Source: Haemonchus contortus (Eukaryota > Nematoda > Chromadorea > Rhabditida > Trichostrongylidae). From it: a stretch of 64,000 nucleotides of DNA. Made by a program: the position numbers and the translations under genes. The notes below the pieces were generated by a model. The model was given only the letters and a program-made list of their open reading frames with translations, was not told where the DNA came from and made no database searches. Positions 24,509-38,100 of the stretch are shown piece by piece (within the stretch, counting starts at the first letter, position 1; each line of letters opens with the position of its first letter). The stretch covers positions 9,190,007-9,254,006 of the forward strand of contig LS997562.1 of NCBI GenBank assembly GCA_000469685.2. The letters run 5' to 3'.

Positions 24509-27421
24509 TTGATTCGTTCGTTTCCCTTCCTTCTTACAGATGTCAGTGATGTTACTTTTAATCATTGTTCTTTGCTCTTTTTGATTGTCGATGTCATTTC
24601 TTTGAAGATGCTCCCGCACCCGGAAGATGTTACAGCATTACCCGGTGGCATGAACTGCCGCAGTGCCCTTATTGATTTCTCTTTTATGTTTTTAGTAATT
24701 CTTTGACATTTTTGTAGCAGTTTGCATGATCAATTTGATTCCTTTTTTGTTGATGGCTAATTGCGTAGCTCAATCTTCGTCTTTTCCCGAAACATCACAT
24801 TAAAATTTGATTTCTAAGAGTATGCTGAGATACCAAAAGGTGATCAAAAAATTTGAAAAATTAAAGTCATACACTCATACAATTTCCTGCATGCACGTAG
24901 TTTATTCATATTGTATCCCCTAAAGCTAGAGGGTGACTTCTGGTATGGGTCATACCTATCGCTTTTGGCGAAACGAATCCGCTTGTGCCGGAGTTCATTT
25001 ACAATTTTGCCCTTCTAGAATGAGCCATTTTGTTTGTTTTCTCATATTGTTTTACTTTTTTCTTGCCTTTGTTTGTTTAATTGATAACTATCTTTAACGA
25101 ATGAAATCGAATTAAAATTGGTAGTTTTTGGTAAAATTGGTATTAGACAAAAATACATACAGTTTTCTAGAGATGTCTTATTCAACTGATCCTGCTGTTT
25201 TCTGTACAGCCATGGCTTCCAGCCATCTGCTGAGCTATTGCTAATTCATTAGCGCCATTTTTGTTGCAAAATCGATGTCTATCATTAACGAATGAGTTCA
25301 AAATCAAAGATCCTCTCGTTCGTACATCTAATCGGCTCGACTGTACAGAAATTATTCGAACGAACTCGGTGTTGAGCTTTATATGAGAGAATCCAGCACC
25401 GAACAATTACCTGTAGGCAGCGCTTCTGCGCTAAAATGAATACCCTTGTATGAAAGAAGCCTTTCTGGGCGCGATACTAGTATTTTTCTTTATTAGTAAT
25501 ATTTGGTCCAAAGTCACGCACAGTAGATCCATACTACCAAACTCTCCTACATACATGCCTTTGTGTTCTTTTAATGACGAGACAGGGTTCTCTCTACTTT
25601 CCGTGGTCATAGATCTAGTCTACCAGTACTACTGTCACTTGTTGCGTGCCAATGTGCCGATAAACCCTTTTCCTCCCTCTACTTTTTATTGTACTTGACA
25701 ATTAAGCGGTAGGAGCAGAATCGGAATGATGGGAAAGGAAAGTGAGTAGCGTAAATTGTACTCTTCATTTGTTATTGAAGGTCTAAAATACTCTGAATAG
25801 ACGTCTCTCTCAATGAAATGTGAATCAAGGCCTATGACGTGTCCCTGTTGATGTTTCTATGGGCCCTGCTGAGTAGTCATTGCCTTTAGTTCACGAAGAA
25901 AAACTAATGCGAAGATAGACATAATCAAATTGGTAAGCCTATTTAAAGACACATTTTGCGATAACTGGTTCTTATAGAAAAGGTAGATAGAAAGGTGGTC
26001 AGGTAAACTGGAAAGGTGATCATGGCGAAGCGCTGCACAGAAACGCCGACGGTCTTCAGCATGATAACAACGCCTCCTACCGTGAAGGTGCTCCTTAGAC
26101 GACATAGGGACACGACATTGAAGGCCTTCAGTCACTCGCGATTAGACAAGGTGCAATTTGATATACAGAAAGAAAAAATAAGGGCCTAGCAGAGAGTACA
26201 GTAGGGGAGACGGGCAGTAGTATCGGTTTTGTGCGATCGATTTGCCGTGCGTGTCAGACGCAGACCATTCGTCTCGTTATTACAGCTCTACAGTTCTTCA
26301 TCTAGCTCAGTCAATATGCTGCTCCATTCGACTGCATTCCTTCGCACGCGGCGCCTCCCTCGCCGCGACGCGACAATTTTGATACTACTGCACCACGCCC
26401 GCACCGTAGCGTTAGTGGGTACTGGGATACGTTAGCTAAACTACAGCAGAAAAAGTAGCCTATGGCATTGTCAAAGGGAGTTAGTTTTGGATTTTGCCAG
26501 TGAGGGACAGACCAGCATCAATTTACCCTGCTTAGCTGTGTTCATCAGAAGGGTGAATATTTTTGCTAACCAAGAGCAAAACTGCTTATTGGATTACAAT
26601 GGATGAGCATAAAGATTTTCGAAATTGTTTCGACTTCTTGTTTTAATTTCTAGATCTCAATGCAGCATCTGGGCATTTGTTTCGGCGCGCCAATCGATAC
26701 ATATCGACTTTGCTGCTGAAAAAAAGTGGTCGCGAACCATGAACACGACTTTATGCCTCAGAACATTGCCCTGACGCTATGAAAACAAATAATTCCTACC
26801 AGAAATTCATCGATTCCTTACTTTTGAGCATTTTCCAAGGATGAAATTCCGGTCTGGATTAGTTAGCTCCATGCCCACGGTTAAACTGCTTATCAGTACC
26901 GCTGCATCGTGCTTTTTCTGTTTGACCCTTGACACTTGGTGAATAAAGCAATCGGATCCGAATTTAAATCGTGAACTACTATTCCTGAGATACTGGTTCC
27001 ACTAGGCAATAGCCCTCATTTTGCATGGGTATATTCTGAACAAGTAAATTGTCCATGAACTTCCTATAGACCCAGAACTTTTGAAATTTGTAACCTATCC
27101 AGCTGGATATTTTTTCAGCCATGTACAGAACTATACAGAACATTAGTAAATGAGAAATGCATTTGGAAACCTACGTTTTTAGCAAGTCACTGTTATGATA
27201 ATCATGGAACGTAATGACAGTGGCCTTGATTAATCGGGTATCTGACCGATAGAAATTGTACTGCAAAAATTCCGAACCAGTTTTGCTTTTATGAAAACAA
27301 CGAAAAACCTCCTCTCGGTTAGTTCTAATGAAAACATGGTTGCCAATGTTTGAAATGAATTGTTTCGACTTGATGTTTTGTTAACTGCTGTTTTCACGCC
27401 GCAGTGCGCGAAGCGAAAGTC
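24509..27421. other. No supported gene
   Basis: AT-rich sequence downstream of the UPF0235 gene. Minus frames at 25182-25406 and 25857-26135 and the plus frame at 26229-26435 have no domain and no paired splice sites. Near 25410-25435 a GGCAGCGCTTCTG motif resembles one at about 7105-7120, perhaps a short dispersed repeat. Confidence 0.35.
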
Positions 27422-27643
27422 TCACAAGGTTGGCGATTTGTGGGCAAAACTCCAGTCTCGGACGGGACTCGAACTCGTCTGTGAGTGCTGATAAGCTATG
27501 GCATATAAGCCATTAAGAAGGCGAGGGCAGGCGGGGTCTCGGTAGTGTAAGGGATAAGAGCACGGTCCCCGGAAAGGACAAGTACGGGTTCGAGTCCCGT
27601 CCGAGACTGGAGTTTTGCCCACAAATCGCCAACCTTGTGAAAT
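27422..27643. repeat. Inverted repeat enclosing a tRNA-like unit
   Basis: About 57 bases at 27422-27479 are the reverse complement of 27588-27643 with roughly one mismatch. The arms carry the T-arm and 3' acceptor half of a tRNA-like sequence plus 35 bases of flank (TGGAGTTTTGCCCACAAATC). So one intact tRNA-like unit is paired with an inverted partial copy of its own 3' half and flank. Confidence 0.85.
27536..27607 (+). tRNA. tRNA-like sequence, probably a pseudo-tRNA or SINE head
   Basis: 72 bases fold as a cloverleaf: acceptor GTCTCGG pairs with CCGAGAC, the D stem GTGT pairs with GCAC, the T arm ACGGG/CCCGT encloses TTCGAGT, and GGTTCGAGTCC is a perfect B box. The anticodon stem has only four pairs (GTCC/GGAC) and the loop CCGGAAA lacks the usual U33, which would give anticodon GGA (Ser). 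No intron or CCA is encoded. The weak anticodon arm suggests a pseudogene or a tRNA-derived repeat. Confidence 0.5.
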
Positions 27644-28916
27644 GAATTGATCAGGGTGAATACTTAGGTCTGGCCTAATTCATACAGCTCATATTGAGGA
27701 TCCCGTTTCTAACCTTGCTAGAAAAAAAAAACTGCCACGCATTGTGTATATTTACTGCAGAACGTATCCTCTGTTCTTCAGAAGAACCTCTATTTCAGAA
27801 ACTATACGTTTAAAAAGAAAAAGAGGGTGGATAGGGCTAGTAGACCCGTTCACAAGTGCCTAATATTAACCTATTCAACTTTCTTCAGTCTTTTTTTTCA
27901 TCTTATCGGCTCATTTTGTGGGAAACCATGTGAAACTTTCCTCAGTGTACTTTACACGACCAGTTAACAGTTAGGTACTCGAACAGTAAACAATAAAATT
28001 TCTGTCACAATTGATTACCAGTAGAGCTTTCTGGAATGCCAACCCTATTCAATACTTTCGAGGGAGGTCATCCACTAACCTTTTCAGCTATCAAAAACGG
28101 CTGAACCCCAAGAGGAACGAAGTCTTAGCCTTCGTGATCTCAAGGTCTATTTCATAGCTGGAACAAATGCTCGATGGCGGTCCTTTTTGTCAGCACATTA
28201 TTCCATCCTTGAACGTGTACTGGGCAATCAATGAAAAATAAGATAGCAGTAGGGGATCTAAGCTGAAGTAGTGGGGAATTGACGGTTTAGTCGTAATATT
28301 CAAACAAAATCACGGAAAATCCTGAGGGCAATGGCGAGGGAATTAGTTCGTTCCCGCACGCTACTTTCCAGAGACTGGCTCCTTCCAAAACTTTCCTTTT
28401 TCCTCCAATTAATTTTATCTCTCTACGAAATGAATCTGATAGGATAATGCTACCCTTTTCCTGAGCCGCCTGGCCCATACCATGTACAGACCAAATTCAT
28501 GCATGATCGCATGCTATGGCGCTTCATTTTTAGGGAGAATTCAAACGCAGGGCTTATCCAGGAATAGAAAATTGTAAATGCCAAGCGATTCAAGTGACAC
28601 TTCAACCAGCTTTTACACACCCTAGGCATTGCGTTGATCTGGTATATCACCGGCGATGCTCATCACGGGCCTACATGCCTTCCCCCCCCCCCCCCCAACC
28701 CCCTCCCCCCATTGAATGGACTTGCATATGTATCATATATTATTATTAAACGTTATATTTATAGTGTGTCAATCAGATTTTATATTTGATAAGATAAATC
28801 GCACAATAAATATGAAATAAGTACAGTAAACAATAGTATTAGGCATACTGTATCTCTTTCTTTTTTAATTTTCTGATTTCCTTAGCGTTTTATTGACTAC
28901 TTATTAACCATTACTT
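27644..28916. other. No gene seen; poly-C tract
   Basis: A run of about 15 C near 28682-28697 within a C-rich patch. A similar poly-C run occurs at about 47822-47836. Otherwise no exon-like sequence. Confidence 0.4.
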
Positions 28917-29074
28917 TTGGGCATGGGCAAATATGCTTTGTGAATATCACAGTTACTGTCACCAGGTGTGTCTTCAAAGTGCCCATATTAAGATCCGAAC
29001 GAGCCCAAACAGCTTAATTCCTTAGTGGTAGCCCCACTTCATCCCGACATCTTCTGTTCTCGCTTTATATCTGC

Positions 29075-29086
29075 TTTTATAAGCTC
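29075..29086 (+). promoter_or_regulatory. TATA-like element of gene A
   Basis: TTTTATAAGCTC lies about 75 bases before the start codon of gene A. The same TTATAAGCTC sits about 80 bases before the start of gene B (43981-43990), inside about 240 bp of upstream sequence conserved between the paralogs. The conservation supports a shared core promoter. Confidence 0.5.
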
Positions 29087-29156
29087 GCATATTGTGTCTT
29101 ACTAGTGAGTCTGCTGAAGTTTGAGAATTTGCAGATACAGAAAAAGACTGAGAACG

Positions 29157-32100
29157 ATGGCGTTCCCTCAGATACTCATGATACTCGTTTCAACCATGCA
29201 ACTGATTTCAGTAAGTTTTCATTTTCAACCTCAGTAGATCCCACATATATGTACACCAGAGGGAACTGAATCAGAGAGAATTGAAATTACTTTGACGTTT
29301 TTTTTCTCGGAAAATGCAAGTGTATTTTCGGAACTAATTCCTGCATTCATAATCTCTCAGGAATCCAAGGATTAGCGTATCTAACCCCTGCCACAACGCT
29401 GTAATCAGTTAATGGGTGCTACAGGGTGCGGCAAAAGTTCTGGCAAAGACCCGTTTCAGGTTCTCTATAAAAAATGAGGCGTTCGATCCCGACAGGAGGT
29501 GTGCCAATATTTACTGCAAGTCCTCTTCTATACATTCCATAAACTGGCCATTCTTGAGTATGCCATTTTACAGAATAGTTACAAGCAAAGACCAACGACC
29601 CTCCATCCCGCACCTCCATCTGGCTGAATGCACGACAAAGACCATCTTCAAACAGCTCCAGATTCTCTTAAGAACCGTGTACAACGACGTTAACAGGTAC
29701 AAGGCGACAGGAACTATGGAGGACAAGCCTAAAATGGAAGACCGAAGAGCGCAACGACAAAGGAAATCGTGAAAATCATTCGAGAGAAAATCCGCCGCCA
29801 CCCTCGTAGGTCCGAAAGATAAACGGCTCTTGAGGTCGGATTTTCTGATCGATCTGTCGGAAGGATTGTCACCAGCCACTTTCGACTTCGCTCTTATAAG
29901 ATCAGAAAAGCTCACATGCTAACTAAGCGTATGAAGAAAACTGGACTCAAAAGATTTAGGGAGCGTTTAAAGCGATTTTCGCAGGCACGGCACAGCGACA
30001 TCCTTTTCACTAACGAATGCCTGTTTTCAACAGATCAATTCCTGAACACCCAAAACGATAGGATGATAGCGGGAAGCCCTGCAGAAGCCAGCCAACATGG
30101 AGGGATTGCTCAGCGATCTGGACACCCCAAGCCGTTGATGGTTTTTGGGGCAATCACATCGGACGGCAAGATGTCCCTGATTTTCTTGGAGAAAGGAGTC
30201 AAGGTGGATAGCAAGACCTACCTAAAAGGCATGTTGGAGAAGGAGTTACTCCCTTGGGCTGAATCCCATTTCGGCAACCGGACATGGACTTGTCAACAGG
30301 GCTCAGCTCCAGCACACCGGTACAATGTGGTTCAGGGCTGGTGCGCAACGCACTTCCCAGACTTCATCTCGTCGTGATTGGCCCCCAAACAAACCAGGCC
30401 TGAATCCATTAGACTATTCTGTGTGGGAGGATTTGGACGAAGACTACCTCCGTGCCGCCGTCGACCCACTTCCTAGGAGACTTTTAGCCTGTATTCGCGC
30501 AAAGGGAGGCTAGTTCGAGACCAAGTTTGTTTTCGTGATCTATATAGCTGTTGGTAAATGCTGTTGGAGTTGTATTATGCATCGATCGATTTGACCGTTT
30601 TTACGATCATGTTTATCGTTGCCAGAACTTTTGCCGCAACCTGTAGACTAGTTTGGGAGTATAAAAGCAACTGTTTTCCGCTGATACGACGACGGCTACG
30701 ATCAGCACATATCTTCCGCGCACTTTTTATTACATTTCTGACATTATTAACAATTTATTTATTAGCAAACGAGTTTTTCTAAATAGGTTGTTGAGGCTTC
30801 AACTGGTAACTGCGATATATATGAAAACCTCGAAAGGAACGTGTCTTGTGGGAGCAATGGTTACTTGCTACAATACGGTATGAAAAACTGTCGAATTTTT
30901 AATGCACCAGGTTTGTTTCTCTTCCCATAAGTATCATCATATTTTATTGCCCTTAGTTACACGATGACCCCAAATACGGTAGGATACTGTACAAAATGAT
31001 TTCAAAACAAAGAAGAGAAAACAAGTAAAGCAACGGTGATCCTCTGCCCTATGGCTCCTCATATACTCGTGAATTTTGTTTTTTTATTGTATAGGAAGAT
31101 CGGAAGGAGTGAGGAGGCTACTTCTAGAGCAGCTGCACCTTTTTCACTACCTTTTATGCGGTATCAGTCAGTTGTATGAACTGTCCTTAGAATTAAAATT
31201 GAACATTACCACTCGTACACATCTTCGCCTCATTTTGAGCCTTTCCAGAGATTGTGTCTCGTTTCACTGCTGCCGGTCAACGGTTCCTCAATTGTACACG
31301 AGATTGTTTGATTGATCACATTGAAGAGCTCTTCAAGGTATGCCAGTACTTCATTTTATAGTAGAGTTGTAACCAGCCCAGGGGTCTTTCCCGAACTTCT
31401 CCAAGTGTGCAGTTTGTGCAGCACCTTTGTGTTAATTAAACTGTGGTGGTTCAGTCGAGTTAAATGACGGTCTATGATCAGCGATAACAAGCTTACAAAC
31501 TACAAGCGGAACAACCATGCAATGGTCTGCCGGGGTGGACGGTCCTTCAGTCGCGTCCTCGACCATGCGAAATAAAACGCATGGACGAGGACGCGACAGT
31601 GCGCGGGCGCCCGGCGCGACCAAAAGATATGTTATACAATAAGAAAAAGCACAAAATCAGGAATCACGTGCTTATACTGATGTACTGAACGACTTCGCTT
31701 GGGCTACTCGCACCTGCACACGACGGGATGACTAGAAAGAACGGACTGCGAAAACAGCGTGTAGTGGCCAGCTTCTGATGACATCGATCAGTTCTGAAGA
31801 CATCCTGACGACCATCTGATGACAGTGATCAGTTCTGACGACATTCTGATGACAATGATCAGTTCTGACGAGATTCTGATGACAGCGATCAGTTCTGACG
31901 ATATTCTGATGACAATGATCAGTTCTGACGTCATCCTGACGACATTCTGATGACGAATAGTGCAGAAGAATACGCAGGCGTAGTCGAAGAATAGTACGAA
32001 TAAGAGAAAGGGGGGAAGATGATAAGCGACAAAGTAGGGAGTAGACGACGGTCGGCGTAGCAAGGCAATAATTAGAGATGCGACGAAAGCTGAGTACTTC

Positions 32101-35100
32101 AATGTGGGGGGCTGCAGCACTATGGAATCAGTTCTTGCGCTTCCTTAGTGGGGTACCAGAACAAAGAACGGTGTTATGGCTCCCACGGCAGATGCTGCAA
32201 GAAACTGTGCATAGTGCGGGACCGTGATCGGCGCGAAGGCACCGGCTACAAAGGCGTAGCTCCGCCACAGGCTAGCGATGACATCGTCCGGTGTGATGGC
32301 CGTCGACGTTTTCGGTGATAGTGCAGAAAATGCAGGATGATTTGAGAGCGGTACGCTCCATCATAGTGGCGAGGTCGGTTTTCATTTCGGCAGTCAGCGA
32401 ATACAACGAGTCAAGGCGATTGCCAATAATTTGAAGTGTGTTGCCGATAGCGTCCAGTTTGGCAGTCTGTGCGAATTCCATGAGACCTATCTCTTCGTCG
32501 ATTTCGTCGGTCATGAATGTACGGAAATGACAGTTGTTGAGGGAGAATGTTTGGTAAGAAAGATGAGATGGCCACAGCTGTGGCTTCATGATCTGTCTGC
32601 ACGCGTTTTTTTTTATTGCTGCCGTTTTTGTGCAAACCAGCGGACGATGCTTCAGAATGATGACAGGATCGTACCTGTGAGTTGCGCAGTCAATTTCACC
32701 AGCGGAGGAAACATGGCCAACACTAGTTTTATGAGGGCTAACAGTATAGCTGGACCGAAGAGATAAGTGAGTACGGTCATCAAAACCAGAGCGATAGTAA
32801 CTACAAGCGTTAGTTTCCAATGCTTGAAGAAAACTGTCCACAAAGGGGAAAAGTCTGGTAAATTCAAGCCGTTTAGCCAGTCAAATTGGGGTATTTGTCG
32901 CTGTGCAGTTGTGAAAAACATGTCACTTTCTCCAGTGTGTGTGAAGTAGTGAAAGACCCCTTCAAGCTTTGTTGTGACGTTTTTGCCGCCACAAGTAGTT
33001 TGGCAGTGGGTGTCTATCACGCATTTTCGAAGGATAACTTTACTTTTGTCGTCATTGTTTCCGGCGCGCACTTGATGGCGAAAATATTGTGCGCACAAGT
33101 CACAGTTGCCCAGGACTCTGTCTTTGACTGAAACGAAATCTCCACTGAGCTGCCATGCTCACAATTATATTATAGCGTCCTGACAAATTCTTCGTACTTA
33201 TCGTACAAATTGAGTTGACGTTTAAGTTTACAGTCTCAATTTTTTCTTTTGATACAATAGCTATGGTTGTTTCCCCTTTGCTGTACTCTGCAAACAACTC
33301 TCCAGCTACGTCTGATACGGTGATGTATGGCGTCAAAAGAGGTAATACATAGTCGCTGTTGCGGCGAATCTGTGCGAAAGTGTTGTACATGCAGTGGCAA
33401 CAGGGTGAAGTACTTGTGGCGTCGCAGTCGCAGTAACGTGCATTGGTACACGAGGAAAAATTCAAGACCGCTTGATCATAGGTTTGGCACATCACGGCAA
33501 AGACGTGGTTGGGAAGAATGATGGGCGTTTCGTTTTTCGCCTGTGCATACCTTTTGTGAAGACCAAATTCGGGCACGTGCGTGGATATCACCGTAAAATT
33601 GAAATGCGCGAATTCTTTTATGTAGTACGGTATGAGTGAAATAGTTCCATTCTCTTTAAAGTTGTACAGTTCAACGCTGATTTTGAAAATGACTTCTGGT
33701 CTCCATGCGGCGCATTCAAAGATGTCGTACACCTGCGGTGAAGCTGGTACATGGGAGATGCGGAAAAAGGTGCACACTCTACGAGGATTGTTCCAGGGAA
33801 GCAAACATATGCAATCAACTCCACTACATTGCGTGGTGCAGGATGTATACCCAGGATAACGCGCAGTAGCGTTAAGTTCAGGAATCACTTTCGTGGGATC
33901 CAAGGACTCACAGGTATCACCTACACATGATCCCAACCCACGACATCGTGTTACACGATCCACTCGTTGATGTGTCTCCCTAGTCCAAAAGGGAGACACC
34001 TTGTGACAGGTTAGATGCTCAAAAACACGCTCATTTTTGATTTTACCGACAGTGGTATTATGATGGCGTAGTTGCACACGAGGCTCATTTGAATGCTGTT
34101 GAAAAGGAGCTCTCGTCGATATTCGTAGCGACATTCATTACGTTCGGTACAACTGAGGTCCACGGAATGTCTCATGTACGAATCTTGACACGCTGATCCT
34201 GGCGCTACTGAAAGATGGTTGTTATAAGCATTATTCCCATCGGTATGGGTGCAGGCGTGAAATTCGCTAAGGAGAATGGTCCGTTCTCTCATGTCACTGT
34301 TGTTGTTGAAAGCATTATGTTGGCGTTGTTAGATACTACCGTAGTAGGTGAATCTTTTTTTGCGTAGGATTAGCCAGGCTAAGAGCAAAGCACCACAAAT
34401 GATAAGGTAACAGGACAGTCCCACAGAAAGTATTGCTCCCAAAGGCCAACAGTGCGGATTGCCTATCAATGCTTTTGAAAAAATATTTGCAACTCGATCG
34501 CAATGCGGAGGGTCTACACATATTTTTTGTCTAATCAGGTTGTCAGATCGCAGTGTTGCCGACCATTCTGTTGGATTCAAAGAAGGTGCAAGAGCATATT
34601 GAAGAGCTTCGAAACTCCTATTGAACCCCCTGCATTCATTCTTGAAACAAATTTCAAACGGTGGGGTCTTCGGGTATATCGTTACAATCCCTTAAGCACA
34701 GGTTATGGCTTATTCTTCGCTGCACGCTGCAGTTTTCATGTTCATCAATATCAAAGCCAAAAGTACGGTGTTGATTTTGAGTGGTTTCCTTGCGCGCGGT
34801 AGTTCCTGTTCTGTATCTGTCACCGATGCGTTCTCGTGTTCAGCGGCGAAGAATAAGCCATAACCTGTGCTTAAGGGATTGTAACGATATACCCGAAGAC
34901 CCCACCGTTTGAAATTTGTTTCAAGAATGAATGCAGGGGGTTCAATAGGAGTTTCGAAGCTCTTCAATATGCTCTTGCACCTTCTTTGAATCCAACAGAA
35001 TGGTCGGCAACACTGCGATCTGACAACCTGATTAGACAAAAAATATGTGTAGACCCTCCGCATTGCGATCGAGTTGCAAATATTTTTTCAAAAGCATTGA

Positions 35101-38100
35101 TAGGCAATCCGCACTGTTGGCCTTTGGGAGCAATACTTTCTGTGGGACTGTCCTGTTACCTTATCATTTGTGGTGCTTTGCTCTTAGCCTGGCTAATCCT
35201 ACGCAAAAAAAGATTCACCTACTACGGTAGTATCTAACAACGCCAACATAATGCTTTCAACAACAACAGTGACATGAGAGAACGGACCATTCTCCTTAGC
35301 GAATTTCACGCCTGCACCCATACCGATGGGAATAATGCTTATAACAACCATCTTTCAGTAGCGCCAGGATCAGCGTGTCAAGATTCGTACATGAGACATT
35401 CCGTGGACCTCAGTTGTACCGAACGTAATGAATGTCGCTACGAATATCGACGAGAGCTCCTTTTCAACAGCATTCAAATGAGCCTCGTGTGCAACTACGC
35501 CATCATAATACCACTGTCGGTAAAATCAAAAATGAGCGTGTTTTTGAGCATCTAGCCTGTCACAAGGTGTCTCCCTTTTGGACTAGGGAGACACATCAAC
35601 GAGTGGATCGTGTAACACGATGTCGTGGGTTGGGATCATGTGTAGGTGATACCTGTGAGTCCTTGGATCCCACGAAAGTGATTCCTGAACTTAACGCTAC
35701 TGCGCGTTATCCTGGGTATACATCCTGCACCACGCAATGTAGTGGAGTTGATTGCATATGTTTGCTTCCCTGGAACAATCCTCGTAGAGTGTGCACCTTT
35801 TTCCGCATCTCCCATGTACCAGCTTCACCGCAGGTGTACGACATCTTGCGCCGCATGGAGACCAGAAGTCATTTTCAAAATCAGCGTTGAACTGTACAAC
35901 TTTAAAGAGAATGGAACTATTTCACTCATACCGTACTACATAAAAGAATTCGCGCATTTCAATTTTACGGTGATATCCACGCACGTGCCCGAATTTGGTC
36001 TTCACAAAAGGTATGCACAGGCAAAAAACGAAACGCCCATCATTCTTCCCAACCACGTCTTTGCCGTGATGTGCCAAACCTATGATCAAGCGGTCTTGAA
36101 GTTTTCCTCGTGTACCAATGCACGTTACTGCGACTGCGACGCCACAAGTACTTCACCCTGTTGCCACTGCATGTACAACACTTTCGCACAGGTTCGCCGC
36201 AACAGCGACTATGTATTACCTCTTTCGACGCCATACATCACCGTATCAGACGTAGCTGGAAAGTTGTTTGCAGAGTACAGCAAAGGGGAAACAACCATAG
36301 CTATTGTATCAAAAGAAAAAATTGAGACTGCAAACTTAAACGGCTTTCCTGCACTACATCTCGCCGAACGAGATATAAGATTCATGGAAGAACAAAACCT
36401 ATTTCTGACAAATACACGCATGCGAGGAGAATATCAGTTTCTCCATATCCTCATTGAGCTAGATTTGTATTCTTCTTTCGTTGACGAGAATATACCACCA
36501 ATTCAGTTGCCTACTGGCCTTCGACTAGCGCGAACAGTATTCGGCCTCGCCGCTTATGGGCGAGGTCAATTGGGAGCAGAGTTTCCTCATATAAGCGCCT
36601 ATCCGATTTCCTGTAACACGGTGGTTTCAGATGCAGAAATGCTTAGAAACATGTTCGAAATGGAAGGTCTCGGTATTTCGGCAAAAGATGAGAAAGAAGA
36701 CGAGGCCGCACACACATATCTTTCACAATACGCAAAATTGATCAAATATGATGGCCAATCGACTACATTGTTCCGATCGAACGTTTTCTCGGAATCACTT
36801 ATCCAAAGAAATCTGCACAAATCATGGTGTGACTCGTGAATTCGTATTTGCGTAAAAGCCGATTGAATGTCAGCAATAAGAATGAGTGGTTTCGTCCGAC
36901 TTGCGACTACTATGTCATGAATCTTATTCACAAAAGATGCGCCGGTATGGATGACATCATTTAGTGACAACTGGCCTCTTTCTTTAGGAGACGCATTAGA
37001 ACGCAAGACAATTCTGAGCGGATTGGGTTTGTGCTCTCTCCACACGCCAGAGTATGGCATATAGTAGGTCCCTACTGATTCGTGCACAGGCCTGGTAACT
37101 TTTTCAATCACACCATCGGCGAGATATCGGCCATGTTGTAATTACTGGCGAGATCCACTACATCCCCTTATAGGGGGAACGGCGCGCTCACCGATTGGCC
37201 ATCATATTTGATCAATTTTGCGTATTGTGAAAGCCTCGTCTTCTTTCTCTTCTTTTGTCGAAATACCGAGACCTTCCATTTCGAACATGTTTCTAAGCAT
37301 TTCTGCATCTGAAACCACCGTGTTACAGGAAATCGGATAGGCGCTTATATGAGGAAACTCTGCTTCTACTTGACCGCGCCCATAAGCGGCGAGGCCGAAT
37401 ACTGTTCGCGCTAGTCGAAGGCCAGTAGGCAACTGAATTGGTGGTATATTCTCGTCAACGGAAGAAGAATACAAATCTAGCTCAATGAGGATATGGAGAA
37501 GCTGATATTCTCCTCGCATGCGCGTATTTGTCAGAAATAGGTTTTGTTCTTCCATGAATCTTATATCTCGTTCGGCGAGATGTACTGCAGGAAAGCCTGT
37601 AGTTATGGTAGGCTTGGTTTTCACTGAAAATTGCAGTTCTTGTCCCTGCGCTGTTTGAATGCGTAGTATTACATGATGGGTCAAAAATGTCTCGGATATC
37701 CCACTTATTCCTGACAGGGAGCACTGTTCGGATTTCATGACAGGTAGAGCCAAGTGTTCAGCTGAATTCTCTAGAATCTAACTCAATTTGCGCCTGTGTC
37801 GAAAAGAAAAAGCGCTCTCTGATACTGATCGCTTAAATGGTTCCAGACCTGCAGTCATAAGTACTATCTGTTCGTCTGACGCGATGTTACAAGATTGCAC
37901 TTGATTGAGCTGTTGGCTTAGCGCTGCGGATGACACATTTAGGGGGATGCGCTCGCAATGGCGATGATTCACTCTCTTTTCTGATATCTTTTTTGTTTGC
38001 TTTCAGTGCCGGCTGTTCGTGTACGTGCATGAAATTTTAAGGAAGATTTCTTTAATTTCCTGGAGTTTTCTATGTGTGCGCTTGGTTCTCACTGTGTTTT

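Noticed and set aside
35742..36839. A 365-codon plus-strand frame
   Set aside because: It is a chimera of antisense env copy, antisense protease copy and antisense RT produced by rearrangement within the LTR element.
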